64,000 nucleotides of DNA from Apostichopus japonicus (GCF_037975245.1 NC_092562.1:31188554-31252553); one strand, 5' to 3'. Counted from the stretch's first letter, positions 32,504 through 46,579 are shown. Notes: a model not told the origin generated them from the letters alone. A program made the numbers and translations.

Positions 32504-32806
32504 AAGGTTCTACAGTACAAATCGTTTACATACAAAATGGTATCCTTCATTTATTACAAAGTTTTTGCTAATCAAATCTATTAAAACATGCAACATGCTA
32601 TCCTTGATGTAATACAAAGTCTCTACTTACCAAATCTATTAAACATACAAGCAGGCCGTAGCAAGGTATTTGCCAAGGGAGGGGCGAAGCCAGTAGGCAA
32701 ACTATCTAAGCGTAGCGCCACCATGGGTTGGCGAGAAGCGTTTCATAAAATTTTGGCTGAAAATGCCTCCCAGATCGCTGGAAATGGCACTTCCCAGGCC
32801 TTGTAG
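32504..32806. other. Start of unit 2, low-identity junction region
   Basis: Homologous to 1-230 but with many substitutions and about 70 extra bases. It contains two units of a ~60-bp repeat (TATCCTTCATTTATTACAAA and TATCCTTGATGTAATACAAA; both then AATCTATTAAAACAT/AATCTATTAAACAT). This is followed by a GC-richer patch (GCCGTAGCAAGGTATTTGCC, GGGAGGGGCGAAGCC) resembling the eroded end of a DNA transposon. The open frame at 32588-32806 is not convincing as a gene. Confidence 0.65.
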
Positions 32807-33378
32807 GTTGCATCTAAGCATTTTCTATTTGAAATTACTAGCCATATTATACCTTATCTACTTGTTATGGGGTACCTGTAACTGTATGCCAAAAAGAGAT
32901 TATCTTGTCTTTCATCATGCTATGAGCAAGGCATATACCACAAACACATACATGCACATACACACCATTTAGATTGCATAGCTAACCATTGTTATTTGTA
33001 CCAAAAAGTCAGTGCATGAAATATGAACACTTAAAGAATGTTATCAGTCATGAAGATTTCAGTAAACTCAACCGCCAGTCTTAACTGATTGCATAGATAT
33101 ACATTTGTGTATGTCAGTATCTCATCCCACACTACAATTTGACACATTGCGATCTTCCCTGCCTAAAGTAAATACCATCCTATAGACTCCACTGTTTGGG
33201 CCAAAAACAGTCAAGATTGAATATCTACCCTGCAGTTAGAATGCTAGCCATACTGAATGCTAATCCGCACAAATTCATGATTAAACACAAAGTGTACTAT
33301 CTCAGTGGTCAAGCCAAATTTATTTTTACACAGGAAAGTAGAAGACACTTGTGTTTACAATCGGATGATGAATCCTAG
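32807..33378. other. Unit 2 counterpart of 234-805
   Basis: Non-coding, aligned with unit 1 at 1-2 percent divergence, including changes near 32834, 32884, 33105 and 33266. Confidence 0.6.
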
Positions 33379-34173
33379 GCCTTGTTCACACTTAAGAACG
33401 CACTCGCCTCAAGTCCGCAGGGACGATTATAATTCCCTTAGTGTGCACGCTCGTGTACTCTTACTTCAAGCCCCCGCGTGCACTCTTAAGAATACTCCTC
33501 CTTTCAGGGTTTCTTCAAGCCCTCTTGCGTTCTTAATAATTGTAATGTGAACAGTCGCGGACTTATGGTGAACCAAGATCTTCCGATTAATTTATAATAT
33601 CCGCTCTATCCAGTTGCAATTTGGCGGGTAAATTTTTAAACGTGCAATTGGCCTACCGCACCAATCTGTCTTAGTGTACAGACCAGTGAGGCAAACCTAT
33701 GTTGTGCTTGTTTGTTCAAGTATCAGTGTATCACCTTTCTTAATCAAAGCACTGCCTAACGACTCCAAACTCACAGGTTTTTGAAGAGGCCAAATTGGTA
33801 ATTTTATGTTAATTTCGAAACGGATGATTTAGAATCGGTTGAAACGGCAATTACTAAAGGCTAAAACTATAACGTAGGGCCTATCCTATAATGAAGTTAA
33901 ACTAACCTATGCATAGACCTTACTAGGTCTTTAGACCTAACATTAAATGCCTTTGATGTTGGATTAGCCTCAAATTACACATCAGCAGTAGAACAGTGAC
34001 TAACAAGATCATTTGCTCATCCAATTGAAGGGTTTGTGAAGTGGTATGGATTGGGTTTGAAATTTGAATACAGTATATACTATTTATGTGCCATAACTGA
34101 ACGTGATGGCGCAGTGGTGTACGGAGTGGTACGTACCAAATTACGTATTACTCCGTAAACCACTGCGCCGGGA
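33379..34173. repeat. Dispersed repeat R1 copy a, unit 2
   Basis: Matches 806-1600 at offset 32,573. The last clear differences between units (near 33444 and 33519) lie in its first 150 bp, after which identity becomes almost complete. Confidence 0.7.
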
Positions 34174-34219
34174 CATTCAATTATCACACATAAATAGTAT
34201 ACTGTATTCAAATTTCAAA
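34056..34219. repeat. Foldback palindrome, unit 2
   Basis: Same as 1483-1646, including the 2-bp TA asymmetry between the arms. Confidence 0.8.
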
Positions 34220-35703
34220 TGAATTGTGGCAACGGCAAACCACAGGGAAATGACCTACTGTATTCACGCCTCAGTACTTGGGGGAGTTTATGCTATCAAG
34301 TAACAACTTATTAATGCTCAGTGAACTTGAGGAATGCCTTTCTATGACCAGGTTTGATCGACATGCCTGAAATACTTTACACAATGTACTTTGTGGTGGT
34401 TGCACAGTGGTGGTATATTGTTCAGTTCTATACCAGCACTATACAAAAAAGGACTATACAAAAAAGGTCAGCTTCACCTACCTACTGAATAGGATTTGTG
34501 TAAATAGACTGGCAAGAATCCATTCAACGCTTTTCTAGATCAAATTGTTTTGCAAAACCTTTGACAGTGAGAACTTCCATGCAACTGTGCAAATATACCC
34601 ACCTCTTTTTCTCACTTAAGCTGTTATCTATTATTGTGTTGGCAAGATTGATGAAAGACGTACCATGCATGGCTCTGTCTTTTACAAAGCTTCTGTTACA
34701 CATGGCTGCCTATTTTACTTCTTTGAATTAAGTCATTATAGGAACTATATAATATCTAGTATGACTCATGGCAGCATTGTCTGTTCAAAATTTATATGTG
34801 TTTGTACAAAATGTAAACAGTTACTTAATTCTGCTTATTAAAAAATTTACTGGAATTAAATTGTTATTCACATTAAACCTTTTTATTTCTGTAATATTAA
34901 AGCATTCGTATTCATTATGCACCAGGTTTAACTACTATAAGCAAGAGCAAGAGTTGATCCCTTCTTCTTTACCTTGCACTACCGGGGTAGAGCCTATAGA
35001 TACATTGTTGCTTTGATTTCTGCACCATTGTTTTGAAGATATTAAAAATTAAAGTGAGATTTTGGTGACTGCAAATTTATGACCTAAGATATCTGAGACC
35101 TGTAGAAATTAGGTAAAACTAAGCAGGAGGGCCATGTCCACATGCCTACCTGAACTACAGTAGGGCATTTTATATTGTGTAAGTTTGTTAAATAAAACTA
35201 AACTGTTCCTGTTAGCCACATAAAACACACATGCAGGCATACATGTGATCCCAGAGTTTACCCGCTGATATTAACATACAAGCTTTTAGCTCTCATTATA
35301 AATAGGTGGTTAATTGTTCAAGAAAGGGCTGGTACTGTTGAGTAGTGATGAAATGACATCGCATATTAGGTATACTTTATATTTATATGCAAATGCTCCT
35401 ACTTTGAATGTTATGTAATTATATGTTGACAGAAGGGTTTCATTAACTCAAGAGCAGAACACATTTGGTTCTTAAGCTAGTAGATATTTTTAGAGTAACC
35501 TCTAGCTATGTATGTAGTTGAGTTGCAGTAGGTGAGAAGGGAGCAAGAGCGCAGTGCTAAAAACGTTCCAAGGTGTAGTAAGGTAGATGGGAAAGTGCAG
35601 ATGTGGAGTGGGAGACAGCTAAAAGAGCCTTTGTTGTTTGTAAACAAAGGCTGTTGGAGGAATGACATCATTTGAAGCTTGGACAGATGAGAAACCAAGT
35701 ATT
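34220..35703. other. Unit 2 non-coding interval
   Basis: Counterpart of 1647-3139, shortened by 9 bp after 35123. No gene seen. Confidence 0.6.
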
Positions 35704-37395
35704 GACCACCTTTGAATATTTGAGTGTATCCCATATGCTCATGTAGCCAAAGATAAGCGACAGAAACTCCACTCAAAGGCAAGGATGTGTATTCTCCTGG
35801 GCTATGGAACAGAAACAAAGGGATATTGGCTGTATTATCCTCAACTAACAGTCTTTCATAGTTAAGATGTTCTGTTCAAGGAATTAAGCTATTGGGTCGA
35901 GAAGGAGCCTGATGAGCAAGAAGAAAAACAGTACATAATGATTCATTCTTCTAGTGACAAAGAACCAGTTGCTGATGATGTACACTGAAAGTTATGACGA
36001 TCAGAAAGGGAAAGAAGACAACCCGTCATTATGGAGAACAGGCTGCCCTTGCAGGTGATAAGTTGAACGAGCCAACAACTGTGACAGAAGTGATTCAAGA
36101 CTAATTAGCCCAGATGAGTCCAAATGGCAGAGAGCCATGGGCAAGGTGGATGAAATCTCTATATGACAATGATAGAGAAGTTGCCAATGGATCGAAAGGC
36201 AGTTGGCAACAAGTGGGTGTTCAAAGTCTGGTGCTGAGGGCTCAGTTGAAGGGTACGAAGCTCAACTTGTGAAAACAAGGTTCTCTGAGACATTTGGAAA
36301 TGAGAATGATGAAACCTTTTGCCCAGTGATCAAATTTGAATCACTTAGAACTGCCACAGCCTTTAGCAGTGAAGAACGGACTGAAGCTGCATCAGATGGA
36401 CATGAAAACTGCCTTTTTAAATGGCAGCCTTGGAGAGACCTGTGCATACATATGTAACAGCCAGAGGGTTTTGTCGTCAATGGCCAAGAACACCTTCTAT
36501 GCAAACTTAAACAAAGCATTTATGGCCTGAAGCAGTAACCCCAATGTGATTCCTGCCTCGATCTACATGGCCTCAAAAGGAGAGGTGTTTATCATTGCCG
36601 TTTATGTTGATGATATTCTCTTGGCTGGAAAGGGTTATAAACGAATGGAACAAGTCATCTCTCGCCTATCAGTTTGAAGTGAAGTTTATAGAAGAACTCC
36701 ATATTTCTTGTTATAGTGTAAATCAAGGACTGTACTAATCTGCTGTGGGCAGTTTGCTGTACCTATCAACTATGACAAGACCAAATATAACCTATACATG
36801 AGCAGTGTGGCAAGGTTCATTGCCAATCCAACCCAGCAGAACTGTACTGTCATCAAACGTATTATGCGTTTCTTAAAGGTTTCCTAAACTTTGCTCTAAT
36901 GTACATCAAAGATGGCTCAAAGACTTCAGTGGATACTCGATCAGATGCTGAATGGGCAGAAGATATCGATGACCACATGTCAACCTCAGGTTATTTGTTC
37001 CAGACGAGTGGAACTGCAGTCAGTTGCAAGAGCAGAAAGCAAAAAAGTGTTGCACTCTCTACTGCGGAAGCTGAATACATGGCATTGTTGAGTGCTGCAT
37101 AAGAAGCAGTTTGGTTGCAGGGACTAAACACCTACAGGTATTTGAAAAGTGAATCTACCTCGAGCTACTGTCATCTTTGAATATAACTGTTCTTCCATTC
37201 ACATCGTGAAAACTCCATAGTTAATCCATGGAATAGCCAAGCACGTAGAATACCATTTTATCCGCCAACAAGATCAGAGCGCAAACATGAAGCTTGAATA
37301 TTGCGGAACAGAAGAAACCGTGGTGGATATGCTCACAAAAGAATTGCAAGGGGACAAATTTAAACAGCTGAGAAAGACTGTGGAGTCAAAGAATT
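35704..37395 (+). pseudogene. Degenerate Copia pol relic, unit 2
   Basis: Counterpart of 3140-4831. It has extra damage in the integrase fragment: D to Y near 35835 (GAT to TAT), and CAA to TAA near 35862-35864, which makes a stop. Reverse transcriptase and RNase H motifs (YVDDILLAGK, ALSTAEAEYMAL) are retained. Confidence 0.9.
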
Positions 37396-38057
37396 GACTG
37401 GACCTTTTGCCTGCAATTGAATAGTTAAAATATTAAAGTAAACTACTTTTGTCGGACTGTATTTATACTGTATCTTTGTGTTATGCGTTAGCGTTATTTT
37501 TGTTAAGTATATGAACCCTAAAAAAATTGCATTATACTGTTACTCTTTATATAAACTCTGATGTCAAAGAGCCTGTAGCAATTACTGAGAAAGTTTCATA
37601 CCTGTAGTTTTATGAGAATGAAGTTCTGTACAAAGTAAACAGAAACTCAGAGCTAGCCTAGGGAGGGGTAATCACAACTTTGTTTGCAAATCAGGGCTTT
37701 TTATGTACAGGTACCACAAAAAGTATATTTAATACGTGGTAAAATAGACAAGTATTCTTGTATTGTTAGAATAGAAAAAAACATAACAATAAGACTTAAT
37801 TTCAATATTTTAGAAAACTGGGACTAATTCATAAACCCTTTCCACATTTTGCACAGAAAGCAACACATTTTCAACAAGTTTTATGAATATCCAAGCTTTT
37901 GCTGCATATATAACACTGATATATATTTAACACAATGTGCTCATTTTGAAAAGCTTTTTTAACTATTTCCTTGCTATTATTTGGTCAGTGACGCATTTCT
38001 TCCTTTCAGGAAGTGCTAAAGATGAGAATGTGGGGGCAATAGATCAACTTCATTTGG
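37396..38057. other. Unit 2 non-coding interval
   Basis: Counterpart of 4832-5493; no gene seen. Confidence 0.5.
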
Positions 38058-38899
38058 GCCTTGTTCATGCTTCAGAACGCACCCGTACTTCTAGTCTGCA
38101 TTGGTGATTCCCTTAGTGTGAACGCCAAATACTAATACTTAAAGTCCACGGGCCGTCTTAAGAATTAGTCCTCCTTTGGGGGCTTCTTCAATCCCTCTTG
38201 CGTTTTTAATAAATATAATATGAACGGTAAGTTATATAAGTTATATAATATCCGCTCTATCCAGTTACAATTGGACGGGTATTTCTGAAGGTGCAGTAAG
38301 TAAGTGGGTTTGTTTGTAAACGTATCCAGGCAGTTGCCTTTCTTAACGAAACACTACCGAACAAGGCTATATGCGCACCCATTTCATTTTCCTTTGAGCC
38401 TATTCGACCAACACTGCTAACAAGTTACCCTAAAGGTTGTCAGACGAACACAAACTGAAAAACGTAGTCCACTTAAATGTAATAAACTTTAATTCACTGT
38501 ACACCGACTGCACAGATTTTTGAAGAGACCAAAATTGGTTATTTTTTGTTTATTTCAAAACAGATGTTTTGGGGTTCGGTTACCATGGCAATTAGTAAAC
38601 CATTATGTCTAGACTGGCCAACAATGAAGTTACATCAGCCTAGGCATAGATCTTACTAGGTCTTTGGACCAAACATTAAATGACTTTGATGTTGGTTAGC
38701 CTCAAATATGACATCAGCAGTAAAACGCTGACTAGCAAGATCTTTCACTCATCCATTTGAAGGGTTTGGAAGAAATCTGAATCTGGTTTAACGTGTATAG
38801 TGGAAATGATAGTGGTATGGAGTGCTTTGAACACAGTGAGCGATGATGCAATATTGTGGGACAGTGGTGTACAGAGTAGTACTTTATTACTACTTAATA
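38058..38899. repeat. Dispersed repeat R1 copy b, unit 2
   Basis: Counterpart of 5494-6335 with no obvious difference. Confidence 0.65.
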
Positions 38900-39685
38900 C
38901 GAAACTCATTCGTTCTTAAATGTAAACAAGGCCTTGTTTTCACACCTAAACCCTTGCAATAAAGAAGACATTTAGTTAACTTATTTCATAAGGGACCATT
39001 GCCAAATCTAATCGCTGTCATGAAGGCGTGTGCTCACAAGGCTATTGTTCACTTCTTCAGCTTGGTTATTCACTTGAGTGATCAGCTCTCAGCTGAGACT
39101 AAGGGGAAAATGGGAAAATATAAATAGCTGATATGACCTTTTAACCCTTGCGCAGTATGTTAATCTCACAAGCGGACTTAATACGAAACTCATTCGTTCT
39201 TCAATGTCAACAAGGCCTTGTTTTCACACCTAAACCCTTGCAATGAAAAAGAAATTTAGTTAACTTATTTCATAAGGGACCATTGCCAAATCTAATCGCT
39301 GTCATGAAGGCGTGTGCTCACAGGCTATTGTTCACTTCTTCAGCTTGGTTATACACTTGAGTGATCAGCTCTCAGCTGAGACTAAGGGGAAAATGGGAAA
39401 ATGTAAACAGCTGATATGACCTTTTTACCCTTGCGCAGTATGTTAATCTCACAAGCGGACTTAATACGAAACTCACTCGTTCTTGAATGTCAACAAGGCC
39501 TTGTTTTCACACCTTGTTTCCACACCTAAACCATTGCAACAAAAAAGAAATTTAGTTAAACTTATTTCATAAGGGACCATTGCCAAATCTAATCGCTGTC
39601 ATGAAGGCGTGTGCTCACAAGGCTATTGTTCACTTCTTCAGCTTGGTTATACACTTGAGTGATCAGCTCTCAGCTGAGACTAAGA
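38895..39685. repeat. 284-bp tandem array, unit 2
   Basis: Counterpart of 6331-7121. The number of units and the internal partial duplication are unchanged, which is notable for a tandem array, a type of sequence that usually changes quickly. Confidence 0.95.
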
Positions 39686-42435
39686 TTTAATGAGGAGGGG
39701 GGCAGTCTATGACATCATTGGTGTGGACAATGAACTTTTTTGTTTAGGACCGAGATGAATAACATTTAGTTTTGTATAATGATTAAGTTTCACAGGTTAA
39801 CTTTTTCTGGTCTAAAGCTATCAAGGCATCAACAATCGATTCAAGTTTATTTTGTTTGTACGATTGTGTCGCATTAGTGCACAGTTTTTTAAAGCCTATT
39901 TGTAATGCAGTATGCCAGTAGGCTTTAGTGTATTATAGGTTGGCATTTGGAAGTTGTATCTATTTTGTACAGTCAAGTAACATGGTAGTAGTTAGGTCCC
40001 TGGTGACTTGATAAATAGTTTTGTAATAGCCTAATTAAGTGACTGACGAATGATCACCAAAGATGCATGACTGATATCAAATAAATCAGCAAAATCACTT
40101 AGATCAGGATATCAGTGACTACAAAAACAGCGGTTGTTATTTATGTTGTTTTCTTACTTATTTCAAACAGAAGAATTGACAACGTTAACAAGCACCAGAC
40201 ACTGCCAAACCCAATACGCTTTGTACGTGTGCAAATAACAATATGATTTACACACTGACACTGTTCGCGGAAGAAAACGTGCATAGCATCTTGAACTTGT
40301 TGTAGGTTGACTTTCGACATAGGTCGGACCACTGATTACTATAGAAAATGAGATGGTTGGACTACAGGAGTAAATGTACAATGTTTTCTCCGCCTACCGT
40401 GCCAAAAATTAAGAGGAGTCTGTTATCTATGAGCAGAGGCTAGGCTAGTAGATTGTCATCATAGCAGAGTTCAAGTTACGTTTGCTGTTGCAATGGCGGA
40501 ACAAGTTACAGTAAAGGAACTTATTTTTATTCTTCTACTGCATGTCATGTAACATGAGATTTTATGATAACTTAGTGTTTAATGGGCACCGCAGATGGCA
40601 AATATGACCCTCTGTGATATTTATGTTTGTATATGTTCACATGTTTAGGTTATATACCCAGACTGGCACATGTATTGTAAGCTTTGGAGCCTATCGGGTT
40701 ATATTACACTTAGGCTGTATGTGTTAGTGACTGTAGGGGTGTTCGCTTATAGCGCCCTCGGATAGTCCTCACCGAAGCATTGTTTTAAAATGGCCACGCC
40801 CATGTGTCGCTAAACGTAATTGTTGCACACATAACAGTGTAGGCGTTGGTACTGACTTGTTTCCCACCGGATCTTAGTCAATTGTTTCAGTAATGTTTAG
40901 GATAAGTTGAAATGGACCAAATGTTTATCAAATTTTGAGCTGCCATTTATATTAGGGAAAAATCCCCATATGTTGGGTAATACAGTTGGAAACAAAAGTT
41001 AGGGTAATATGAAAGTGAGCCCCCAGTGATGTTCCATTTGATGCATATATGTCAAAGGGTAAACTGCTCATGTATTGTTGTATTTTCCAGTTATCATTGT
41101 GTCCGAGGAACATCACCTAGATATGTCTAAGATCAATGTTAGCTCACTTAGCCAACTTAAAGTCGCTTTCCAAATTATATCTAATAAATTAAAGAAGTGC
41201 CTATGATGAATGGTGAGGCTACATTGCTTCTTATACCATTAGAAACTATTCAAGTGGTTTTCTTGTTTTCTTCTTTCACATTTAGAGCTCGCTAGAGGGG
41301 AGAGTTAATTCACTGCTTGCCAAGTAAACCAATCTTTGACTGGTCATTTGTGTCACCCTATCTCCACCATGGGTGTCACCACATGGACAACCTTACCACT
41401 CCCGGCTTTACATATATGTATAACCAGTCACACGCTTTAAAAAAAAAATAGAAAGATGGATCGAGTTCATAACATTGGCACGGAACTGAGATCGTTTCGA
41501 AAACGAGACTCTGGACTAACAGTGTTTTGTTCACAGCTATATGGTAGCCTATTATACGCTATAAGTATTCATTTGCACTGCAAAAGTAACTTAACAAGAG
41601 AAAAAGTGAGTCGATGATTATTTGCAGGGTAAGCTGTAACTATTGCAATCTGTGAGGTGGTGTTCTCTGTATTGGTGATTTTTGTTTCGAATTTGCAATT
41701 ATATTAATTTGAAATATAAAGTGAGATATAAAAAAGTTTTGTAAACCTGTGGCATGGGGTGCTCAATGCATGGAGGTAACGGTAGTTGCAACGATCTACG
41801 ATTCTGAGCCTAGGCTAGGCCAAAAATCTTCATGTAACCATGACATTGATCCGACCTTTCCTTAGCCTATTCAATTCTGAAAGGTTCCACCCATATGGTG
41901 CCTTAACGTACTGTTCATTTTCAAAGAGACTACCACTCAATCGCAAACAAAAGCGTAAATCAGCAAGGCCTATTGTAACCCTTATGAAAGGATGCTAGCA
42001 ACCACTGCTGACTGTGGAAGCACTCTAAACATGCAAACAGACTCAAGCTCCGCCCACTCTGCATATTACTGAGAGCCAGTAGAGCTGTGGTCATGCTTAA
42101 CTGATTTCAATGAATATACAATAGACGCTCACACGCGATTAGATTTGGCAATGTTCCCTAAAGAGATTTATAACTTGAGCTCAATCATACATATGACTAC
42201 AAACTTGAAAGCCAATGACCTATTGAAACCACAAGACTGTTGCCATTTATATTTCAATCTTAACCCAAAATTCCTTTCTTCACTAAAAACTACCACTGAT
42301 AGTAACAGAGAGAATACAATATTGCATAAATAAATCTACAACAATTCAACATAGTGGAGGGCAGGAGAACCAGCGGCAGCCATTTGCGGAACAGCTACAC
42401 GTACCCGAATACACAATGCACATACTTTGAATATG
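39686..42435. other. Unit 2 non-coding interval
   Basis: Counterpart of 7122-9871 with only a few substitutions (for example near 40378 and 41881-41884). No gene seen. It is part of the 10.6-kb stretch between Ig-like exon 3 of unit 2 and EGF exon 1 of unit 1. Confidence 0.55.
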
Positions 42436-42535
42436 CAATACACATACCCTGAATACAAAAAACAAAACGGGAGAGGCACTGCTCCCAATACACATACCCC
42501 GAATACACAATACAAAACGGGAGAGGCACTGCTCC
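42436..42535. repeat. 50-bp tandem repeat, unit 2
   Basis: Same two units as 9872-9971. Confidence 0.9.
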
Positions 42536-42756
42536 CAAACATTCCCCAAAAGCCTTCCCAATTCATAAAGGATACTTATAGGGCTACGCACAAAATATGT
42601 CCAAATATTCTTTCTTCTGAAAACACCAAGAAAGGTGCAGATTACAACAGTTCCGAGTGAATTATTGGATCAAAAAGAATCCAAGCAGGAAACGAACATT
42701 CTAAACACTTTGAGTGGTAGAATGATAAAGGAATTGACCGGAAGGTCTACTATACT

Positions 42757-42804
42757 CTACTCTAGGCACTATCTACTCTAGGTACTGTCTACTCTAGGCA
42801 CTGT
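42757..42804. repeat. 16-bp tandem repeat, unit 2
   Basis: Same three units as 10193-10240. Confidence 0.95.
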
Positions 42805-42911
42805 AGTATGAGAGTGCTAATATTGTGAGGAGACAGCAAAGTGAGGAAAAAGTAAATATGAAGAAACCTATATTAGTATATATAAGATGTGAAAATCAAC
42901 AAAATACCCAC

Positions 42912-43172
42912 CTCTGACAATAACATTCATAATGGCATGGACTTGTTTACTGTATGCACCCTGTTCCTGGCTCTCAAAGACAACAGATTTCAAAGCACTA
43001 GCATCACCACAAGATGTCTTTCCAAAACAAGAGCTGCCTGTTGACCCGTCTGGATCCCTACCTCCATCTCTCCTCCAACGAAGGCTTGCCGTATCTACGC
43101 TTGACTCAACCATGACAGTCACGTTATCGCCCATTGATGCACCAGTGGAATACTCCAAAGCTTTAATAGTTG
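42912..43172 (-). CDS. Ig-like exon 3 of Tie-like receptor ectodomain, unit 2
   Basis: Second copy of 10348-10608 with the same splice sites, phase 1-1 and an identical predicted 87-residue segment. If transcription of one gene runs through both units, its donor would next meet the acceptor of EGF exon 1 at 32334, about 10.6 kb downstream and phase compatible. The result would be Ig-like exon 3 joined to a second EGF series. Confidence 0.75.
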
Positions 43173-46100
43173 CTGAAAAGAAATTTAGACGTACAGTAAG
43201 GTAGTGATACCAGCACACAGTCTGTAATAGTTACAAATTTGTTTCATATTATATTGCTGTGCTATTTGCCTGTACCTGTATGTTGGTAAACCTGCCTTCA
43301 AATTGCCAAAATTATTGCTTCAAGTTTTCTTATTGATTTACATACTTGTTTAATAATCAGACAAATAAACTATGCAGTTATGTTTATCAAAGTGTGTGTG
43401 TACACTTGTGTGTATGTGCAAACATTGTAAACATTTCACAAACTCCTCTTAAATGTGAAGATTGTTTCTTTCTTCAGATATCATGTTTGCAGACTTTTAT
43501 TTTGGATGACCTTTACATAACAACAATAAACCACAAGGGTTCAATATATGTTATATATTCCATATGAGATACAACCCAGTTTCCCATTAAAAGAGAGATA
43601 TTGTGTTTACATAGATTTCACACTGTGACCTCTAATGATCTTTGACCTCTAATTAAAACAATAGAGTTCATCTACATAATATGTGATATTTACATACTAA
43701 ATATGAAATAAATCTACATTTCCATTCTTCAGATTTTCAGACTTGCCTTGTGCTGCCGTCACATGACCATTCAACAGCTGTCTGATTTAATTCAATATGG
43801 GGTACGCATACAAAGTTTTATATCCTTCCAATTAAGCATCCGTTTTGTGATACACATAGTGCTTCAAGTGAGGCATAGGGCACACATACACAAACAAAAT
43901 ACACACACACAGACACCATTGTGATTGCAAAGGTTTCAATTTAGACTGCTACCATCACATTTATCATATGTGTAGGTGATCAAACACCTCATACCCATTT
44001 ACAGAATGAGACTCAAGGACATGTATATCATGTACTAAATCAATGTAAAATATTAATGGTCACAATGAAGGTCAAAGGCCAAAACTGACCAAGTTGGTAT
44101 AACTGCAAGGTTTATGGAGTTTTCACTTGTGGGTGCATGTACAGGTATGCATGGAAATGGGTTGAGCATCTATGTGTGATCAAGTCATATTGTTGAAATG
44201 TCAGAGACAAAGGGCACTGGAATTGAAAGTCTGTTTTTTGTCATTATGAGCGTGCATGTCAAAATGACTATATATAAAGAACCTAAACCATCACTCCCAT
44301 GTAGGAATCATTAATGTTTGTCATATATATAAAAGTCGAATGTCTATTAAAATTATTATAAATGAGGTATGTGAAGTTGGGTATCAACTTAATTGCTCTG
44401 GATTTATGTATACTTGACTTATCCAATGAGGACTGACATAGCGATGCGTTCTTCATGTTTATCCTAGTTGCAAGTATTTCTTTTCCCTGTCCCTCTCCCT
44501 TTACAGTACAGTATATATATTTGATATTCTTCCTGTTCTAACATTGCCATTTGGATTGTCATCATTGAACATGAAAGTCATGACAAAGAATTGAGTTCTG
44601 CCCCGAAAACAATCGAAACACATTGATATTCATTTCTCTCTTCTAAATATTTAGATATTGTAAGAGCTTACATGTATGAAGTTTCATTGCATGAGACCTA
44701 GAAATCAAATAAAGAAATAGCATCTATTGAGACACTTACTGTATGTGTTAAAAAATCAACTGCAAAGAAAAATATTGTAACCCACCACAGCAACAAAATT
44801 TTTATTTGAATACAAAACCAGAGCCATGCATCATATATATTTCATATGAGGTGTCATGAAATTCCATTTGTCTTCCAGGATGAATCATATGGAAACCTTA
44901 AACACCTTTACTTACACTTACCTACACTTACCCAAATAACCTTTGTAAAGCATAATTCAAACATTCACCAACATGTTGGCTAATGAGTGTACAAATATGG
45001 TATCAATATAATTTTCTTTTCTTTGCTGGAAACTTGGCAGGTCGGCATAAGTTGTTAAGCATGAGCAAGTTTCAAAGTGAAATGACATTTGGCTGAAGTG
45101 GTACATGGCTGAATCAAGGTGGAAATATGCAGAATCCCTGGGATATTTGTAACTTCCATGATCAAGGGGTGGGGGGCAAAATAGTTTATAAATTTACAAA
45201 ACTAGGCATTCACATGATTTTTATGAAAAAATCAAAATTGCCTTCGTGAAATATCTTCTTTTTTTTAATGTTAACAAGTTCACAGAAGGATGGAGGGAGC
45301 GGGGATGTGTAATGTGCGAGACTCATTGGTTAAATCTTGCCTCATTACCAAGAAAATATTGCACCATAGAAATAAAACCATATGATCTCAATAAGCTCCC
45401 AGGTAAGACAGAACCAATTCCTTCCTACATTATATTGCATAGTCTTACAACTTTGCGGAACTGTACTGTTTTTATAATTCATAGTCGGATCAAGTCTGAT
45501 CATCTCAGAAACAATGCAGGTTGAAAGAGCCTTTTCAAAATACATTCTGGTTATCCTACAAAAGTTGGTATCTCGTTCAACTTTGGGAGTTAAAACTGCA
45601 TAAGTGATTTTGTGATTTTATAAAGCTTTTTCATGCAATATCATGATTTCTTTTTGATGGTCCAGCCATCTATGATTGATTATTTGATCATACTTCTGGC
45701 ACAGTTCCAGTTAGTTTTTGAACATCCTGCAAGGTTTATTGACCATGAAATTGAAATAGGAGAACCCATCATGATAACCACCAAACTTTACGGCGTGAAT
45801 TGTAATGCAACCTCATTCTATCCCGATCTTATATGCTCATCTCCCGGAGAACAAAATCCATTTCCTTTGTCAGGATATAATTGCATTTATCATAATGTTA
45901 ATGCCATTGTGGTCTCAAGCTTTAACGTTAGCCAGACAATCACTTTTACTTACTGTGCACTATTATATGAGAAGTAAATCCAAAACTGTCTACGTGTTCT
46001 TTTTATATTGCTCTTCTTGTTTCAGCTGAAATTTGTCCACTTTTCTGCAATTGTCCCTGATTTCTCGATATTTTTGGAATGCAAATTTCTGAATCTCCTT

Positions 46101-46579
46101 ATCTTGTAAAAACAGGTTGGCAGATATACTGCAATAAAACGTTTTGCAAACGACATATGCTAGGGATTTACGATTAAGGACAACACTATTCTGTTTCAAT
46201 ATTCTAGTAGTGTTATTCGTGCAATCCGGGTCAGAAAGCAGAAAATAATATATTTGGGAAACATAAGAATGGCATTTGCGTATTTGAAAATGTAAAACAA
46301 GTTGCCTGTAGATTAAGTGAAATAACATCACAAAAGAATGCAAGGATCAAAATTCTTGGAAAGAGGCCAAGAAATAAAGTACTGTACAAGTGTACGTACA
46401 ATGTCAAGTTTAAACATTGCTGGGAAGAGACAGGTATGTTACAATGCTTTTGTATTAAAATATGTAGCAGACCAGCTCAATGTAACTCTTTTTGGAAAGT
46501 ACAGTAAGCCGAGTCAAATAAATGTCGATGTTCTTTGCAATGTTCTCTTTTAAATTCTTTAACTTCAATTACTTATGCT
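43173..46579. other. Unit 2 intron between Ig-like exons 2 and 3
   Basis: Counterpart of 10609-14014 with a 1-bp A insertion near 43310. It holds the unassigned 114-codon frame at 45633-45977, unchanged. Confidence 0.6.
45633..45977 (+). other. Unassigned open frame, unit 2
   Basis: Identical translation to 13068-13412. Identity with its copy says nothing about selection because the flanks are equally identical. Confidence 0.2.

Noticed and set aside
32588-32806. 72-codon plus-strand open frame near the unit junction
   Set aside because: The equivalent stretch in unit 1 is broken by indels and the sequence looks like a transposon end, not a gene.
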